Positions 16,720 through 25,630 of a stretch of DNA of 64,000 bases are shown piece after piece. Both the position numbers and the translations under genes were made by a program. The notes below the pieces were generated by a model. That model had not been told where the DNA came from. It saw nothing but the letters and a program-made list of their open reading frames with translations, and did no database searches. This stretch comes from UKL13-2 sp043744255 (GTDB lineage: Bacteria; Pseudomonadota; Gammaproteobacteria; Burkholderiales; Usitatibacteraceae). Each line of letters begins with the position of its first letter. Position 1 is the stretch's first letter. The DNA lies in contig JAYTVA010000001.1 in the NCBI GenBank assembly GCA_043744255.1, positions 1 to 64,000 on the forward strand. The letters run 5' to 3'.

Positions 16720-18519
16720 TTATTTGCCGCCAGCGCTCCAAGAATCACGCAACGTCACGGCACGGTTAAACACCGGCTTACCAATGGCGGAGTCCACGCG
16801 ATCCGCCACAAAATAGCCGTGCCGCTCAAACTGAAAACGATCTTCGGCCTTGGCGTTTTGCAGAGATGGCTCCAAATACGCGCGGATAATTTGCTTCGCA
16901 TCGGCGTTGATGTCATCGAGAAAATTGCCTGAAGCGCGGCCAGGGTGGGGCGTTTTGAACAGGCGATCAAACAACCGCACCTCGCTCGCATACGCATGCG
17001 CCACCGACAGCCAATGAATATTGCCCTTCACCTTGTAGGTGTCTGAACCGGGCGTGCCGGATTTTGAATCGGGCAAATACTCGCAATGCACAGCGGTGAC
17101 GTTGCCTGCCACATCCTTGTCGCAGCCGATGCACTTAATGACGAAGCCATAACGCAGTCGCACCATATTGCCGGGGAACAAGCGGAAGAATCCCTTCGGT
17201 GGCGTCTCTTCAAAATCTTCGCGCTCAATCCACAGCTCGCGTGAAAACGGCATCGCACGTTTGCCGAGTTCCGGTTGTTGCGGATGATTCGGCGCGAAGC
17301 ATTCTTCAGTTTGCCCAGCGGGGTAATTGTCGATGATGAGTTTCAACGGATTGAGCACTGCAACCCGACGCTCGCTTGATTCGTTCAACACTTCACGCTG
17401 ACAGTCTTCGAGCACGCTCATGTCGATCCACGAATCGGATTTCGATACACCGATACGCTGTGCAAAAAGTTTGAAACCATCGGCCGTGAAGCCACGTCGC
17501 CGCGCGCCGACCAGCGTGGGCATGCGAGGATCATCCCAGCCTTCAACGCGTTGTTGTTCGACCAACTGCCGCAAAAAGCGTTTGCTGGTGACGATGTAGG
17601 TGAGATTGAGGCGCGAGAATTCTATCTGCTGGGGCAGGGGAGTATTGACCGCACCAAACTCGGCAAGTTTGTTGAGTAACCAATCGTAGAACGGGCGCTG
17701 ATCTTCAAACTCTAGCGTACAGATCGAATGCGTGATGTTTTCCAGCGCGTCCTCAATCGGATGCGCGTAGGTGTACATGGGATAGACGTGCCACTTGTCG
17801 CCAGTGCGGTGGTGATGCGCGTGCTTGATACGATAAATCGCGGGATCACGCAGGTTGATATTCGGTGCAGACATATCAATTTTCGCGCGCACGATGTGCG
17901 AGCCTTCCGCGTGTTTGCCATCGCGCATCTCGCGGAACAGCCGTAGGTTTGCTTCGACCGAGCGCGTGCGAAATGGTGAATCCTTGCCCGCTTCCGTGAG
18001 CGAGCCACGCGTGATCCGCATCTCGTCGGCTGATTGCGAATCGACGTAGGCAAGCCCGTGCTCGATCAAAATTTCGGCGCAGTGATAGAGATGATCGAAA
18101 TAGTCACTCGCGTAATACAGATGGCTCGCACCATGTTTGTCGTAATCGCCGCCCAACCAATGTACCGAGTCGATGATCGAATCAACGTATTCCTGATCTT
18201 CTTTTTCCGGGTTCGTGTCGTCGAAACGCAGATGGCAAACACCGTCGTAAGCTTCAGCCAACCCAAAGTTCAACAGAATCGACTTGGCATGCCCGAAATG
18301 CAAATGCCCGTTTGGCTCAGGCGGAAAGCGCGTGCGAATTTTTGCAGGGTCGGCGGCCCGGCCTGCATGCGCGCTCGCTTCACCGGGCGCACCGCCCCAA
18401 GTGCGCGACGAATACTTGCCCGCCGCAAGATCGGCGTCGATGATGTTGCGAATGAAATTGGTGATGTGTGCAGCTTCGGGTGCGGCTTTAAGAGCCGCTG
18501 GTGGCGAGCCGTTTGGCAT
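16720..18519 (-). CDS. glnS: Glutaminyl-tRNA synthetase
   Basis: A class I aminoacyl-tRNA synthetase, 599 aa (E. coli GlnRS 554 aa; the extra length is in a ~40-residue N-terminal extension and loops). The signature PPEPNGHLHFGHAKSILLNF contains the HIGH-type motif HFGH. The second ATP site VTSKRFLRQLV corresponds to MSKRK. FDDTNPEKEDQEYVDSI and WLGGDYD are GlnRS-specific rather than GltX-like. It attaches glutamine to tRNA-Gln, meaning direct charging is available in this organism. No Shine-Dalgarno is visible before ATG 18519. Confidence 0.95.
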   Translation of the reverse strand: MPNGSPPAALKAAPEAAHITNFIRNIIDADLAAGKYSSRTWGGAPGEASAHAGRAADPAKIRTRFPPEPNGHLHFGHAKSILLNFGLAEAYDGVCHLRFDDTNPEKEDQEYVDSIIDSVHWLGGDYDKHGASHLYYASDYFDHLYHCAEILIEHGLAYVDSQSADEMRITRGSLTEAGKDSPFRTRSVEANLRLFREMRDGKHAEGSHIVRAKIDMSAPNINLRDPAIYRIKHAHHHRTGDKWHVYPMYTYAHPIEDALENITHSICTLEFEDQRPFYDWLLNKLAEFGAVNTPLPQQIEFSRLNLTYIVTSKRFLRQLVEQQRVEGWDDPRMPTLVGARRRGFTADGFKLFAQRIGVSKSDSWIDMSVLEDCQREVLNESSERRVAVLNPLKLIIDNYPAGQTEECFAPNHPQQPELGKRAMPFSRELWIEREDFEETPPKGFFRLFPGNMVRLRYGFVIKCIGCDKDVAGNVTAVHCEYLPDSKSGTPGSDTYKVKGNIHWLSVAHAYASEVRLFDRLFKTPHPGRASGNFLDDINADAKQIIRAYLEPSLQNAKAEDRFQFERHGYFVADRVDSAIGKPVFNRAVTLRDSWSAGGK

Positions 18520-18647
18520 GTTTTGCTAGGAGAAATGAGTGGAGGGGGGATTATCGCTGATATGCGTGGTTTGACGCAGCGTTGATGTACCCGCCGAGGG
18601 AGAGTTCATGCGCTCTCGTCGAATTCGCGGTTTCGCGCTTCACAACC

Positions 18648-18677
18648 TTGACAAATTAATATGTGCGCACATATTAT
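18648..18677 (+). promoter_or_regulatory. vapBC promoter with 20-bp palindromic operator
   Basis: -35 TTGACA (18648-18653), 18-base spacer, -10 TATTAT (18672-18677). Across the spacer and -10 lies the perfect palindrome TAATATGTGCGCACATATTA (18657-18676). A palindrome covering the core promoter directly upstream of vapB is the expected autorepression site for VapB/VapBC. The Shine-Dalgarno AGGAG follows at 18687-18691. Confidence 0.8.
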
Positions 18678-18697
18678 TATGTTTTTAGGAGATGCAT

Positions 18698-18928
18698 ATG
18701 GCGAACCTCACCCTATCGGTGGACGAAAAAGCCGCCGAGCGCGCGCGCGAAGCTGCGCTGGCGATGGGTACTAGCTTGAATCAACTGCTGCGCGAACAAA
18801 TTGACCGGCTGGCGGGCAAGGAGCAGCGTGCGCGCGAACACGATGCCTTCGAAGCACGTTGTCGTGCGTCTAAAGGCCGTCTCAAGGGTTGGAAATTTGA
18901 TCGCGAAGACGCGAATGCGCGTCGCTAG
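18698..18928 (+). CDS. vapB: VapB-type antitoxin
   Basis: A 76-residue antitoxin. The N-terminal MANLTLSVDEKAAERAREAA resembles a ribbon-helix-helix (CopG/Arc) DNA-binding domain; the charged C-terminus (RASKGRLKGWKFDRED) would be the toxin-binding tail. Start ATG 18698 lies 6 bases after AGGAG; the ATG six bases earlier is too close to the Shine-Dalgarno. It is followed 2 bases after its stop by the PIN toxin. It probably binds the palindrome in its own promoter. Confidence 0.82.
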   Translation: MANLTLSVDEKAAERAREAALAMGTSLNQLLREQIDRLAGKEQRAREHDAFEARCRASKGRLKGWKFDREDANARR

Positions 18929-18930
18929 CG

Positions 18931-19338
18931 ATGGCGAGCTTCATTGATTCCAAGGTGCTGATTTACGCTGAGGCGAGCGACGAAAAGGCGAAGCAGAAAA
19001 CTGCGCTGGCGTTGCTACGTCGCCTAAAGCTCTCAAACAAAGGCGTTATTTCTACGCAGGTGCTACAAGAATATTGCAACGTGGGTCTGCGAAAAATGGG
19101 ACTCGATGCTAACCATTTACGCAAACAACTCAGCGCGCACCAACAGTTTGAAGTCGTGCAGGTCAGCCCTGCGATCATCAACGGCGCGCTCGATTTGCAC
19201 CAAACGCGCAGTATCTCGTTTTATGACGCGTTGATCGTGGAGGCCGCGCGCGTCAGTGGCTGCGACACCCTCTACAGTGAAGATCTGAACACGGGCGAAA
19301 TCATCAGCGGTGTGGAAATCGTGAATCCGTTCGCGTGA
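18931..19338 (+). CDS. vapC: VapC-type PIN-domain toxin
   Basis: A 135-residue PIN ribonuclease. The acidic metal-binding residues are all visible: D6 in FIDSKVLIYA, E47 in TQVLQEYCN, D99 in SFYDALI and D118 in YSEDLNTG. VapC toxins cut specific RNAs, commonly initiator tRNA or the 23S sarcin-ricin loop; the target here is unknown. The catalytic set is complete, so the toxin should be active when VapB is lost. Confidence 0.88.
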   Translation: MASFIDSKVLIYAEASDEKAKQKTALALLRRLKLSNKGVISTQVLQEYCNVGLRKMGLDANHLRKQLSAHQQFEVVQVSPAIINGALDLHQTRSISFYDALIVEAARVSGCDTLYSEDLNTGEIISGVEIVNPFA

Positions 19339-19354
19339 TGCACGGCCGGTGCCG

Positions 19355-20329
19355 TCACTCCGCCTTAATATTCGCTGACTTCGCCAACTGCGCATAGCGC
19401 GCGAGGTCAGCTTTGATGAGCTTGGCGAGATCGGCACCGTTGCCCGCATATGGTTCCACACCCGCACCCGCAAGATTGGCCTTGACCGCAGGCTCGGCCA
19501 ATATCTTTTGCACGTCCGCGTAGATTTTTGCCACCACGTCGGCAGGCATGTTGGCCGGGCCCATGAGTGCGTACCAGTTATAAAAATCGAGTGGCTTTAA
19601 GCCTTGCTCTTCAAACGTCGCGACGTTCGGCAACAGGTTATAGCGGCCAGCGGTGGAGACGCCGACGGCTGTGATCTTGCCGGTTTTCAGCTGCGGTACA
19701 ACTAAATTGGCGCTGACGATGGCGAGTGGTACTTGTCCGCCGAGCACGTCGGTGAGCGCGGGCGCGCAGCCTTTGTAGCCGACATGGGTGGCGTCAAAGG
19801 CAGCTTTTTGTTTGACCAGTTCCATCACAAAGTGTTGCGGCGTTCCGATGCCGCACGAGCCATAGCTCAAGGCGTTCGGTTTGGCTTTGGCATAGGCGGC
19901 CAGTTCCTGCACGGAGTTGATCTTGACGCTTTCGTGCGCAACCAGCGCGAGCGGCGTGATACCGAGCAGCATGATCGGCGTGAGGTCGCGTTCGGGATCG
20001 TAGTTGAGTTTGCCGGCGATGGCGGGGTTGACCACCATCGTGCTGTTTTGCAGGAGCAGGGTGTAACCATCGCCCGGTGAGCGCACGACGGCTTCGGTGC
20101 CGATGTTGCCGGAGGCGCCAGGGCGGTTATCGACGGCGATGCCTTGCCCCCACATCGTTTGCAGTTTCGCGCCAAGTTGGCGGGCGAGTACATCCGAGCC
20201 ACCACCCGTACCGTAGGGCACGATGATGCGGATCGGACGCGCGGGGTAAGTCTCTGCGAATGCGCTGATTGCGGCACATTGCGTGATCGTGAGCATTGCT
20301 ATGCATTTGATGAAGGTGCGTGTGTTCAT
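19355..20329 (-). CDS. Tripartite tricarboxylate transporter receptor (Bug family)
   Basis: A 324-residue periplasmic binding protein with a signal peptide (ends ISAFAETYPARPI). The family signature YPARPIRIIVPYGTGGGSDVLAR is complete, along with GQGIAVDNRPGASGNIGTEAVV and a LAAYAKAKPN block. Bug proteins capture carboxylates or other small organics for TctAB-type permeases; many are orphan receptors. GGGAGAA precedes ATG 20329. The TctDE-like two-component genes just downstream suggest a regulatory link, but no tctA/tctB is present in the window. Confidence 0.9.
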   Translation of the reverse strand: MNTRTFIKCIAMLTITQCAAISAFAETYPARPIRIIVPYGTGGGSDVLARQLGAKLQTMWGQGIAVDNRPGASGNIGTEAVVRSPGDGYTLLLQNSTMVVNPAIAGKLNYDPERDLTPIMLLGITPLALVAHESVKINSVQELAAYAKAKPNALSYGSCGIGTPQHFVMELVKQKAAFDATHVGYKGCAPALTDVLGGQVPLAIVSANLVVPQLKTGKITAVGVSTAGRYNLLPNVATFEEQGLKPLDFYNWYALMGPANMPADVVAKIYADVQKILAEPAVKANLAGAGVEPYAGNGADLAKLIKADLARYAQLAKSANIKAE

Positions 20330-20365
20330 GTTTTCTCCCGTTTGGTTTGATGTTGCGGCGAAACC

Positions 20366-21082
20366 CTACATCGCCCCGGAAACTTTTTTGCACCACAAAT
20401 CCCACGCCCGCACCACTTGTCCCTCGGTGCTAGCAGCGGCGAGGGCGGCTTCTTGTTCGTTCAAAAACTTGATTGGCCCGAGTGCGGCGGCTTGTAGTTG
20501 TAGCTTCGCATTGATCTCGGCGTAGATGGCGCGATAGACGGCCAACTCAATCGACGGCGCGGTGGTCGTGGAGCCATGTCCGCGCATCAGCACACAGTTG
20601 CATGTGCCCAAACTCCGCGCCAGTGCTTGGCCCAGGCTGGGATCGCGAATCAGCATGTCGGTATTTCCCGCACCCTCACGGATCTCAAACAACGCCGAGC
20701 CACCGGCCAAAAATGCGCTCATGTGAAAAATCGGTCGCAGACGTTGCCCCGTCACCCCGAACGGAATCACGCTCTGCGAATGGCTATGCACCACGGACAT
20801 CACATCGGGTCGCGCTTTGTAAATCTCGCTGTGAATGAAGCGCTCAAGATACGGACGATTGGTGGAGGGCATCGCGGGATCGCCGTTGAAGTCGTAGGTC
20901 TGAATATCATCAGCATGCACCAGCGCGGGTGCGCGATTGCATGACAACAAAAAATGTTGCGGCGACTGGTCGTGACGCACGCTGATATGGCCGAAGCCAT
21001 CTACGACACCTTGGTCGTACAGGATGTGATTGGCGAGGACGAGTTTTTCGATTTGCGTGGCGTTCGCTTGCGGGATAGTCAT
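20366..21082 (-). CDS. Class II aldolase/adducin family protein
   Basis: 238 residues from ATG 21082 (an upstream in-frame extension to 21280 lacks homology). Class II aldolase fold: DGFGHISVRHD near the N-terminus, metal-binding His in VVHSHSQSVIPFGV and in LMRGHGST. The acidic E of LERFIHSEIY may be catalytic. This family includes L-fuculose-phosphate aldolase and many decarboxylase/aldolase relatives; substrate unknown. It lies just upstream of and co-directional with the Bug receptor gene, so it may metabolise the imported compound. Confidence 0.85.
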   Translation of the reverse strand: MTIPQANATQIEKLVLANHILYDQGVVDGFGHISVRHDQSPQHFLLSCNRAPALVHADDIQTYDFNGDPAMPSTNRPYLERFIHSEIYKARPDVMSVVHSHSQSVIPFGVTGQRLRPIFHMSAFLAGGSALFEIREGAGNTDMLIRDPSLGQALARSLGTCNCVLMRGHGSTTTAPSIELAVYRAIYAEINAKLQLQAAALGPIKFLNEQEAALAAASTEGQVVRAWDLWCKKVSGAM

Positions 21083-21193
21083 GTGTAGTTTCGAGATGAT
21101 TGAAGAGATGCGCAACCCGATTATGCCAGCGGCATCGCGCCAAGTTTCTATCACCAGTTCGCAGCTTGCATACTTTTGCTTTAATCTTCGCCC

Positions 21194-21877
21194 ATGCGAA
21201 TTTTGATTGCAGAAGACGACCCCATTTTGGCCGACGGCCTCACACGCGCGCTGCGGCAAAGCGATAACGTGGTCGATCACGTTGGTAGCGGCAGTGCGGC
21301 TGATACCGCGTTATCTACACAGCAATTCGATCTGGTGGTACTCGACGTTGGCCTGCCCGGCATGAGTGGTTTTGAGGTGCTGAAGCGCGCGCGTGATCGC
21401 GGCCTTGCCACGCCGGTATTGATTTTGACTGCGCTCGATAGCGTGGAAGATCGCGTGCGCGGGCTTGATCTGGGTGCCGACGACTATTTGGTGAAGCCGT
21501 TTGATTTGGCCGAGTTGCAGGCGCGCGTGCGTGCATTGTCGCGCCGTGCGCAGGGACAAATTTCGGCGGTCATCACCCACGGCGCGTTGCAGTTTGATGG
21601 CGCGAGCCGCACCGTCACCATCCATGGTCACTCGTCGGATTTATCGGCGCGCGAGATTGCGTTACTAGAAATTTTTCTCAACCGCGTCGGCCGCTTGGTC
21701 AACAAAGAGCAAATCATCGACCTCATGTGTCAGTGGGGTGATGAATTCAGCGCGAATGCGGTTGAGGTGTACGTGCACCGGCTGCGCAAAAAACTAGAGT
21801 CGGCCAAAATCAAACTGTCCACCGTGCGCGGGCTGGGCTATTGTCTGGAAAAAGCGGATGTCGTCGGCGGCGCATAA
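21194..21877 (+). CDS. OmpR-family response regulator (TctD/QseB-like)
   Basis: 227 residues. Receiver domain ~1-115 with acidic pocket ED at 7-8, phospho-acceptor D51 in VVLDVGLPGMSG and Lys in DDYLVKPFD. C-terminal winged helix ~125-222 with LSAREIALLEIFLNRVGRLVNKEQI and VYVHRLRKKL, the OmpR/PhoB type. Its last 20 bases overlap the start of the histidine kinase gene, so the two are translationally linked. The neighbouring Bug receptor gene makes a TctD-type role in carboxylate uptake control plausible. Confidence 0.9.
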   Translation: MRILIAEDDPILADGLTRALRQSDNVVDHVGSGSAADTALSTQQFDLVVLDVGLPGMSGFEVLKRARDRGLATPVLILTALDSVEDRVRGLDLGADDYLVKPFDLAELQARVRALSRRAQGQISAVITHGALQFDGASRTVTIHGHSSDLSAREIALLEIFLNRVGRLVNKEQIIDLMCQWGDEFSANAVEVYVHRLRKKLESAKIKLSTVRGLGYCLEKADVVGGA

Positions 21878-23324
21878 AACGGCGGCGCTTGAAACGGCAG
21901 CGCCGAACACGGCGGCGACCGTGCCGCCGCTGCGGCACCGCTCCGTATTTTGGGAAATCCTGAAGTGGGTAGTGATTCCGCTGCTGTTTGCGCTGCCGCT
22001 CTCATGGTGGGCGACGTATCGCATCGGTATTTCGTTGGCGACAGACGCATTTGATCGCGGGCTAGCGAGTCAAACCAAGGCACTGGCCGAACAGCTCGTG
22101 TGGATGCCGTTGGCTGCGCGGTATCAATTGATGAGCGATTTACCGACGGTGCTGCCTGACGATGAAATTGATACGCATCTGTTTCGTATCGAGGATGGTA
22201 ACGGACAGCTATTGCTTGGCGACGCTGAATTGGCGGCTGCCCCGCGTGAGGACATCACCGAATTCGGTGCGGTGTATTTTCGTGACGAGATAGTGGGAAC
22301 GCTAAAGGTGCGCTCGGCGACCGTCATGCGCACCATCGCCGACACCGATACTCCTGTCTATGTCCAAGTCGCTGAAACGACCGAAAAACGTACGGTGCTA
22401 GCGCGCGAAATCGCACGCACCGTGTTTTTGCCCCAAGCGATTCTAATTCCTGCCACCGTCCTGCTGCTGTGGTGGGGGCTGCGGCGCGGACTTGCGCCAC
22501 TGAATCGGCTGCGTCGGCAAATTACCGCGCGTGCCATCACCGACGTCAGCCCAGTCAGCACGATTGCTGCGCCGGAAGAAGTGGTACCGTTGCTTGACGC
22601 GTTCAATCAAGTGTTGACCCGGGCGGCGCAATACAACGACACACAGCGGCGCTTCATCGCCAATGCGGCGCACCAGTTACGAACGCCGTTGGCCGGGGTG
22701 AGGATGCAAACGCAGCTCGCATTACAAAGCCATGACCGCGAGACGATGGTAGATGCGTTGCAACGGATCGCGTCCGGCAGCGCGCGCAGTACGCATCTGG
22801 TCAATCAACTCCTAGCGCTCGCGCGGGCTGAGGCGGGTGCCGCGACACCGCTGGCGATGGTGATATTTGACCTGTCTGCACTGACCCGCACAACGGTTGA
22901 GGAAGCGTGGCCCAACGCACACGAGCGTGGCTTTGATCTCGGTGTTGAAGTACCGAATTCGCCGATCATGTGCAAAGGCAACGCACCGCTGCTACGCGAA
23001 ATGCTCAGTAACCTCATCGACAACGCGTTGAAATATTCGCCAAGTAACGGGGCGGTTACGGTACGCCTAACTCGTCCGGAAGGCGTGCTGGTGCTAGAGG
23101 TTGAAGATGCGGGCGTCGGTATTGCGGCGGTCGAACGTGAGCTGGTGTTCGAGCGGTTCTATCGCAGCCAAGGCACCGCGCCCGATCAAGAGGGCACTGG
23201 GATTGGCCTTGCGATTGTCAAAGAAATTGTCACGCAACACGGTGGCAGCGTGCGCGTAGAGACACCAGCCAGCGGCACCGGGACGTTGATGCGTTTGACC
23301 TTACCGCTGGGGGTGAAAACATGA
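21858..23324 (+). CDS. Sensor histidine kinase (TctE/QseC-like)
   Basis: 488 residues. Two membrane helices (~35-52 and ~190-206) bracket a periplasmic sensor domain of the TctE type. Phospho-acceptor His272 lies in FIANAAHQLRTPLAG. The ATPase domain has the N box (LIDNALKYSP), G1 (VEDAGVGIA), F box (FERFYRS) and G2 (GTGIGLAIV). It should autophosphorylate and pass phosphate to the upstream regulator. Its stop overlaps the start of the GDPD gene (ATGA). Confidence 0.9.
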   Translation: MSSAAHKTAALETAAPNTAATVPPLRHRSVFWEILKWVVIPLLFALPLSWWATYRIGISLATDAFDRGLASQTKALAEQLVWMPLAARYQLMSDLPTVLPDDEIDTHLFRIEDGNGQLLLGDAELAAAPREDITEFGAVYFRDEIVGTLKVRSATVMRTIADTDTPVYVQVAETTEKRTVLAREIARTVFLPQAILIPATVLLLWWGLRRGLAPLNRLRRQITARAITDVSPVSTIAAPEEVVPLLDAFNQVLTRAAQYNDTQRRFIANAAHQLRTPLAGVRMQTQLALQSHDRETMVDALQRIASGSARSTHLVNQLLALARAEAGAATPLAMVIFDLSALTRTTVEEAWPNAHERGFDLGVEVPNSPIMCKGNAPLLREMLSNLIDNALKYSPSNGAVTVRLTRPEGVLVLEVEDAGVGIAAVERELVFERFYRSQGTAPDQEGTGIGLAIVKEIVTQHGGSVRVETPASGTGTLMRLTLPLGVKT

Positions 23325-24289
23325 CCACGACGCGAATCGTGTTGGCGTGCGCGCTGTTGTTGCTTGCGAGTTGCGCATCGCAGGTGGAGTTGCAAGGCCA
23401 TCGTGGCGCGCGCGGATTGCTGCCCGAAAACACGCTGCCCGCGTTCGCGAAAGCGCTCGATCTCGGCGTCGATGTGTTGGAGTTGGATACGCAAGTGACC
23501 AAGGACGGCGTGGTCCTGATCAGTCACGATCCGTGTTTGAACGTTGAACTCGCGCGAGACAAAGACGGCGCATGGCTCGCGCCCGCGACGAAAAAAGGGC
23601 CATGCGTACTGAACCTGACGTTTGCCGAGCTACAACAATACGATGTTGGCCGCATCCGCCCCGATAGCGCCTACGCCAAAACCTTCGCGGCGCAACAAGC
23701 CGTAGACGGTACGCGCATGCCGACCCTGCGCGAGCTATTCGCGTTGGTCAAAAAGTCCGGAAATACGCGCGTAAAATTCAACATCGAAACCAAACTCTCA
23801 CCGTTCCTGCGCGATGAGACCATTGCCCCGGAAGCCCTGGTGGACGCGGTTCTTGGGGCAATCACCGAAGCAAACATGCTTGATCGCGTGACCATCCAGA
23901 GCTTCGATTGGCGCACCCTAAAAATCGTCCAGCAAAAATTTCCCGACGTGCCCTTGGTCTACCTTTCCGCGCAACAAAAGTGGCTCGACAACATCAATGC
24001 CGGCAATCGCGAAGGCTCGGCGTGGACAGCGGGATTGAATGCCAGCGACTTCGGCGGCTCAGTGCCGCGCATGGTGAAGGTGGCGGGTGGGGCAGTGTGG
24101 TCGCCGCATTTCGGCGACTTGGATGAAGCCAAAATCAAAGAGGCTCACGCGCTCGGTTTGAAGGTTATCGTGTGGACCGTCAACAACGCCAAAGACATTC
24201 AGCGCATGCTCGATCTTGGCGTCGATGGCATCATCAGCGACTACCCGGATCGAGCGGCGGAGGTGATGCGGCATGCGGGAAAGCGATGA
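23321..24289 (+). CDS. Glycerophosphodiester phosphodiesterase lipoprotein
   Basis: 322 residues with a lipoprotein signal peptide (lipobox LLASC near residue 18) and a GDPD domain. The catalytic His and metal ligands appear in LQGHRGARGLLPENT, LELDTQVTKDGVVLISHDPC and FNIETK; VWTVNNAKDIQRMLDLGVDGIISDYPD is the usual C-terminal block. It would hydrolyse glycerophosphodiesters to glycerol-3-phosphate and alcohol at the membrane surface. The last 56 bases overlap the convergent xrtH-companion gene on the other strand. Confidence 0.9.
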   Translation: MTTTRIVLACALLLLASCASQVELQGHRGARGLLPENTLPAFAKALDLGVDVLELDTQVTKDGVVLISHDPCLNVELARDKDGAWLAPATKKGPCVLNLTFAELQQYDVGRIRPDSAYAKTFAAQQAVDGTRMPTLRELFALVKKSGNTRVKFNIETKLSPFLRDETIAPEALVDAVLGAITEANMLDRVTIQSFDWRTLKIVQQKFPDVPLVYLSAQQKWLDNINAGNREGSAWTAGLNASDFGGSVPRMVKVAGGAVWSPHFGDLDEAKIKEAHALGLKVIVWTVNNAKDIQRMLDLGVDGIISDYPDRAAEVMRHAGKR

Positions 24290-24878
24290 ATTGGGCAGTC
24301 GGCTGGCGCGTGAAAATCGCCGCCAGTACCACGGGCAGCAGTGTTGGAAAAATGAGTACGCCGAGCTGGTAGCCGAACACGATGAACTCGCGTATTGACC
24401 CGCCGAGACCTTGGATCTTTGGCATGCCGTGCGCAGTGGGCAATGCTAGGCACTTGAGTAGCTCAAAAAATACGCCCCACGCTTGAAACGGAATTAGCAG
24501 CGCAAGCCCGAGTAGAACGAAGCGTGCGTTGGCTCGTGCGGCAAGCATCAGTGCGACGAATATCGGTATCCCGTAGGTGTACAAGCGCGGATTGATTTCG
24601 AGCAGCAATTCGGCGGATTTTCCACCGAAGGCTGCGGGGTCGGCGCGCACGGGAAAGACGAAGAGACCTACAGTATTTTCGATGGCACCGATGGTTCCTG
24701 CGAAGAACAAGTGGCGGAGGTAATCGACCAGTTTTCGCAGCGGCCAATGGAGAATGTCGGCGAAAAAATGCCAGACCACGAAGGCAATCAATAGTGCGGC
24801 GACCATGCGTAGCAAAAGTGCCTTCGCGTGAATCGGCTTTAGCGGGACGAGCACCGCTGCTGGATCAGCTGGTTGCAT
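24234..24878 (-). CDS. Exosortase H-associated membrane protein
   Basis: A 214-residue integral membrane protein with about four or five hydrophobic stretches (~22-42, ~60-75, ~98-140, ~170-195). It directly follows and overlaps xrtH by 14 bases on the same strand, the arrangement in which an uncharacterised membrane partner accompanies XrtH. Conserved-looking blocks: NPRLYTYGIPIF, PFQAWGVFFELLKCLA and FGYQLGVLIFPT. Its role (export, processing or glycosylation of IPTL-CTERM proteins) is unknown. I assign it by context and hydrophobic pattern. Confidence 0.75.
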   Translation of the reverse strand: MQPADPAAVLVPLKPIHAKALLLRMVAALLIAFVVWHFFADILHWPLRKLVDYLRHLFFAGTIGAIENTVGLFVFPVRADPAAFGGKSAELLLEINPRLYTYGIPIFVALMLAARANARFVLLGLALLIPFQAWGVFFELLKCLALPTAHGMPKIQGLGGSIREFIVFGYQLGVLIFPTLLPVVLAAIFTRQPTAQFIAFPHAASPPPLDPGSR

Positions 24879-25374
24879 CTGCTACATGCGCTTGTAGAGA
24901 CCGCGGAAGCGTACGCAGCCACACCACCCAAACCAGCAATACGTCGAGCATGATCAGCGCTTGCCACGCATAGAGATGCATCCATTCGAACAACGGCAGG
25001 CTCCACTGGCCGATGTAAAAAAGTGAGATCACGCGAACCAGATTCAGCAGTTGTACCGCGAGCGCACCCACCACGATCCCCGCCAGCTTGTGTCGCCACG
25101 GTGCCGGAAATGCGAGTAGTGCGGCGAGCAACACGATCAGCGCTTCGATACCGTTGCAGCCAGCTTCGACCGAGATGCCGAATGTACTGCGGCTGGTGGT
25201 GAGCACCTTGCCACTTGCGGCCACCGAATGGTCAACGCTTTGCAGCAGCAATGCCGCCACGCGTGTGAGTGCCTCAGTCCACGGCAATACAAAATAGGTT
25301 TGCGCGGGCGGCGTCAGTTCAAGCGCAAACAGCGCCAGAATGATCACAAAAAAAATAGTCAAGAATCGAAACAT
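24865..25374 (-). CDS. xrtH: Exosortase H (IPTL-CTERM protein sorting)
   Basis: 169 residues from the methionine at 25374 (a start at 25434 would add 20 polar residues; neither has a clear Shine-Dalgarno). Multi-pass membrane protease/transpeptidase. The exosortase catalytic triad is intact: Cys73 in VEAGCNGIEA, Arg114 in NLVRVISLF and His133 in WMHLYAWQ. The short form without a C-terminal extra domain and the sequence around LAFPAPWRHKLAG fit XrtH, the type specific for IPTLxxWG-CTERM signals. A matching substrate is encoded at 29.8-38.3 kb. A lux-box palindrome lies in the divergent promoter region shared with the RsaM-like gene. Confidence 0.88.
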   Translation of the reverse strand: MFRFLTIFFVIILALFALELTPPAQTYFVLPWTEALTRVAALLLQSVDHSVAASGKVLTTSRSTFGISVEAGCNGIEALIVLLAALLAFPAPWRHKLAGIVVGALAVQLLNLVRVISLFYIGQWSLPLFEWMHLYAWQALIMLDVLLVWVVWLRTLPRSLQAHVADATS

Positions 25375-25490
25375 CGTGTGCTGGTAACGATTGAAAAGTG
25401 AAACGCGATGAAAGATGGGTTGGGAATTCTGCATGGTCGGCGAACCCAGACGCGTGGTGCGAATTTTCGCTGATCGACTAAGGTCGCAAG

Positions 25491-25507
25491 CCTGTCACAT
25501 CTGACAG
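25491..25507 (+). promoter_or_regulatory. lux-box palindrome 1 (xrtH / rsaM-1 intergenic)
   Basis: CCTGTCACATCTGACAG, an inverted repeat with 6-bp arms CTGTCA/TGACAG. A 20-base core AAGCCTGTCACATCTGACAG (25488-25507) is identical at 27085-27104. A -10-like TGTTAC begins 26 bases after the box on the + strand (25533-25538). The box would sit near -42 of a rightward promoter for the RsaM-like gene and could also affect leftward xrtH. Confidence 0.78.
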
Positions 25508-25630
25508 CGCAATTGGCCGTCAGGGTGCGTATTGTTACCAACCTCGATCACGTTAATCTTGATCACGTGCGCGTCTACCCGAGCTGCCACGTGTTCGCAG
25601 CGACAATCCCACAATAGAAAAGGATTTCTT

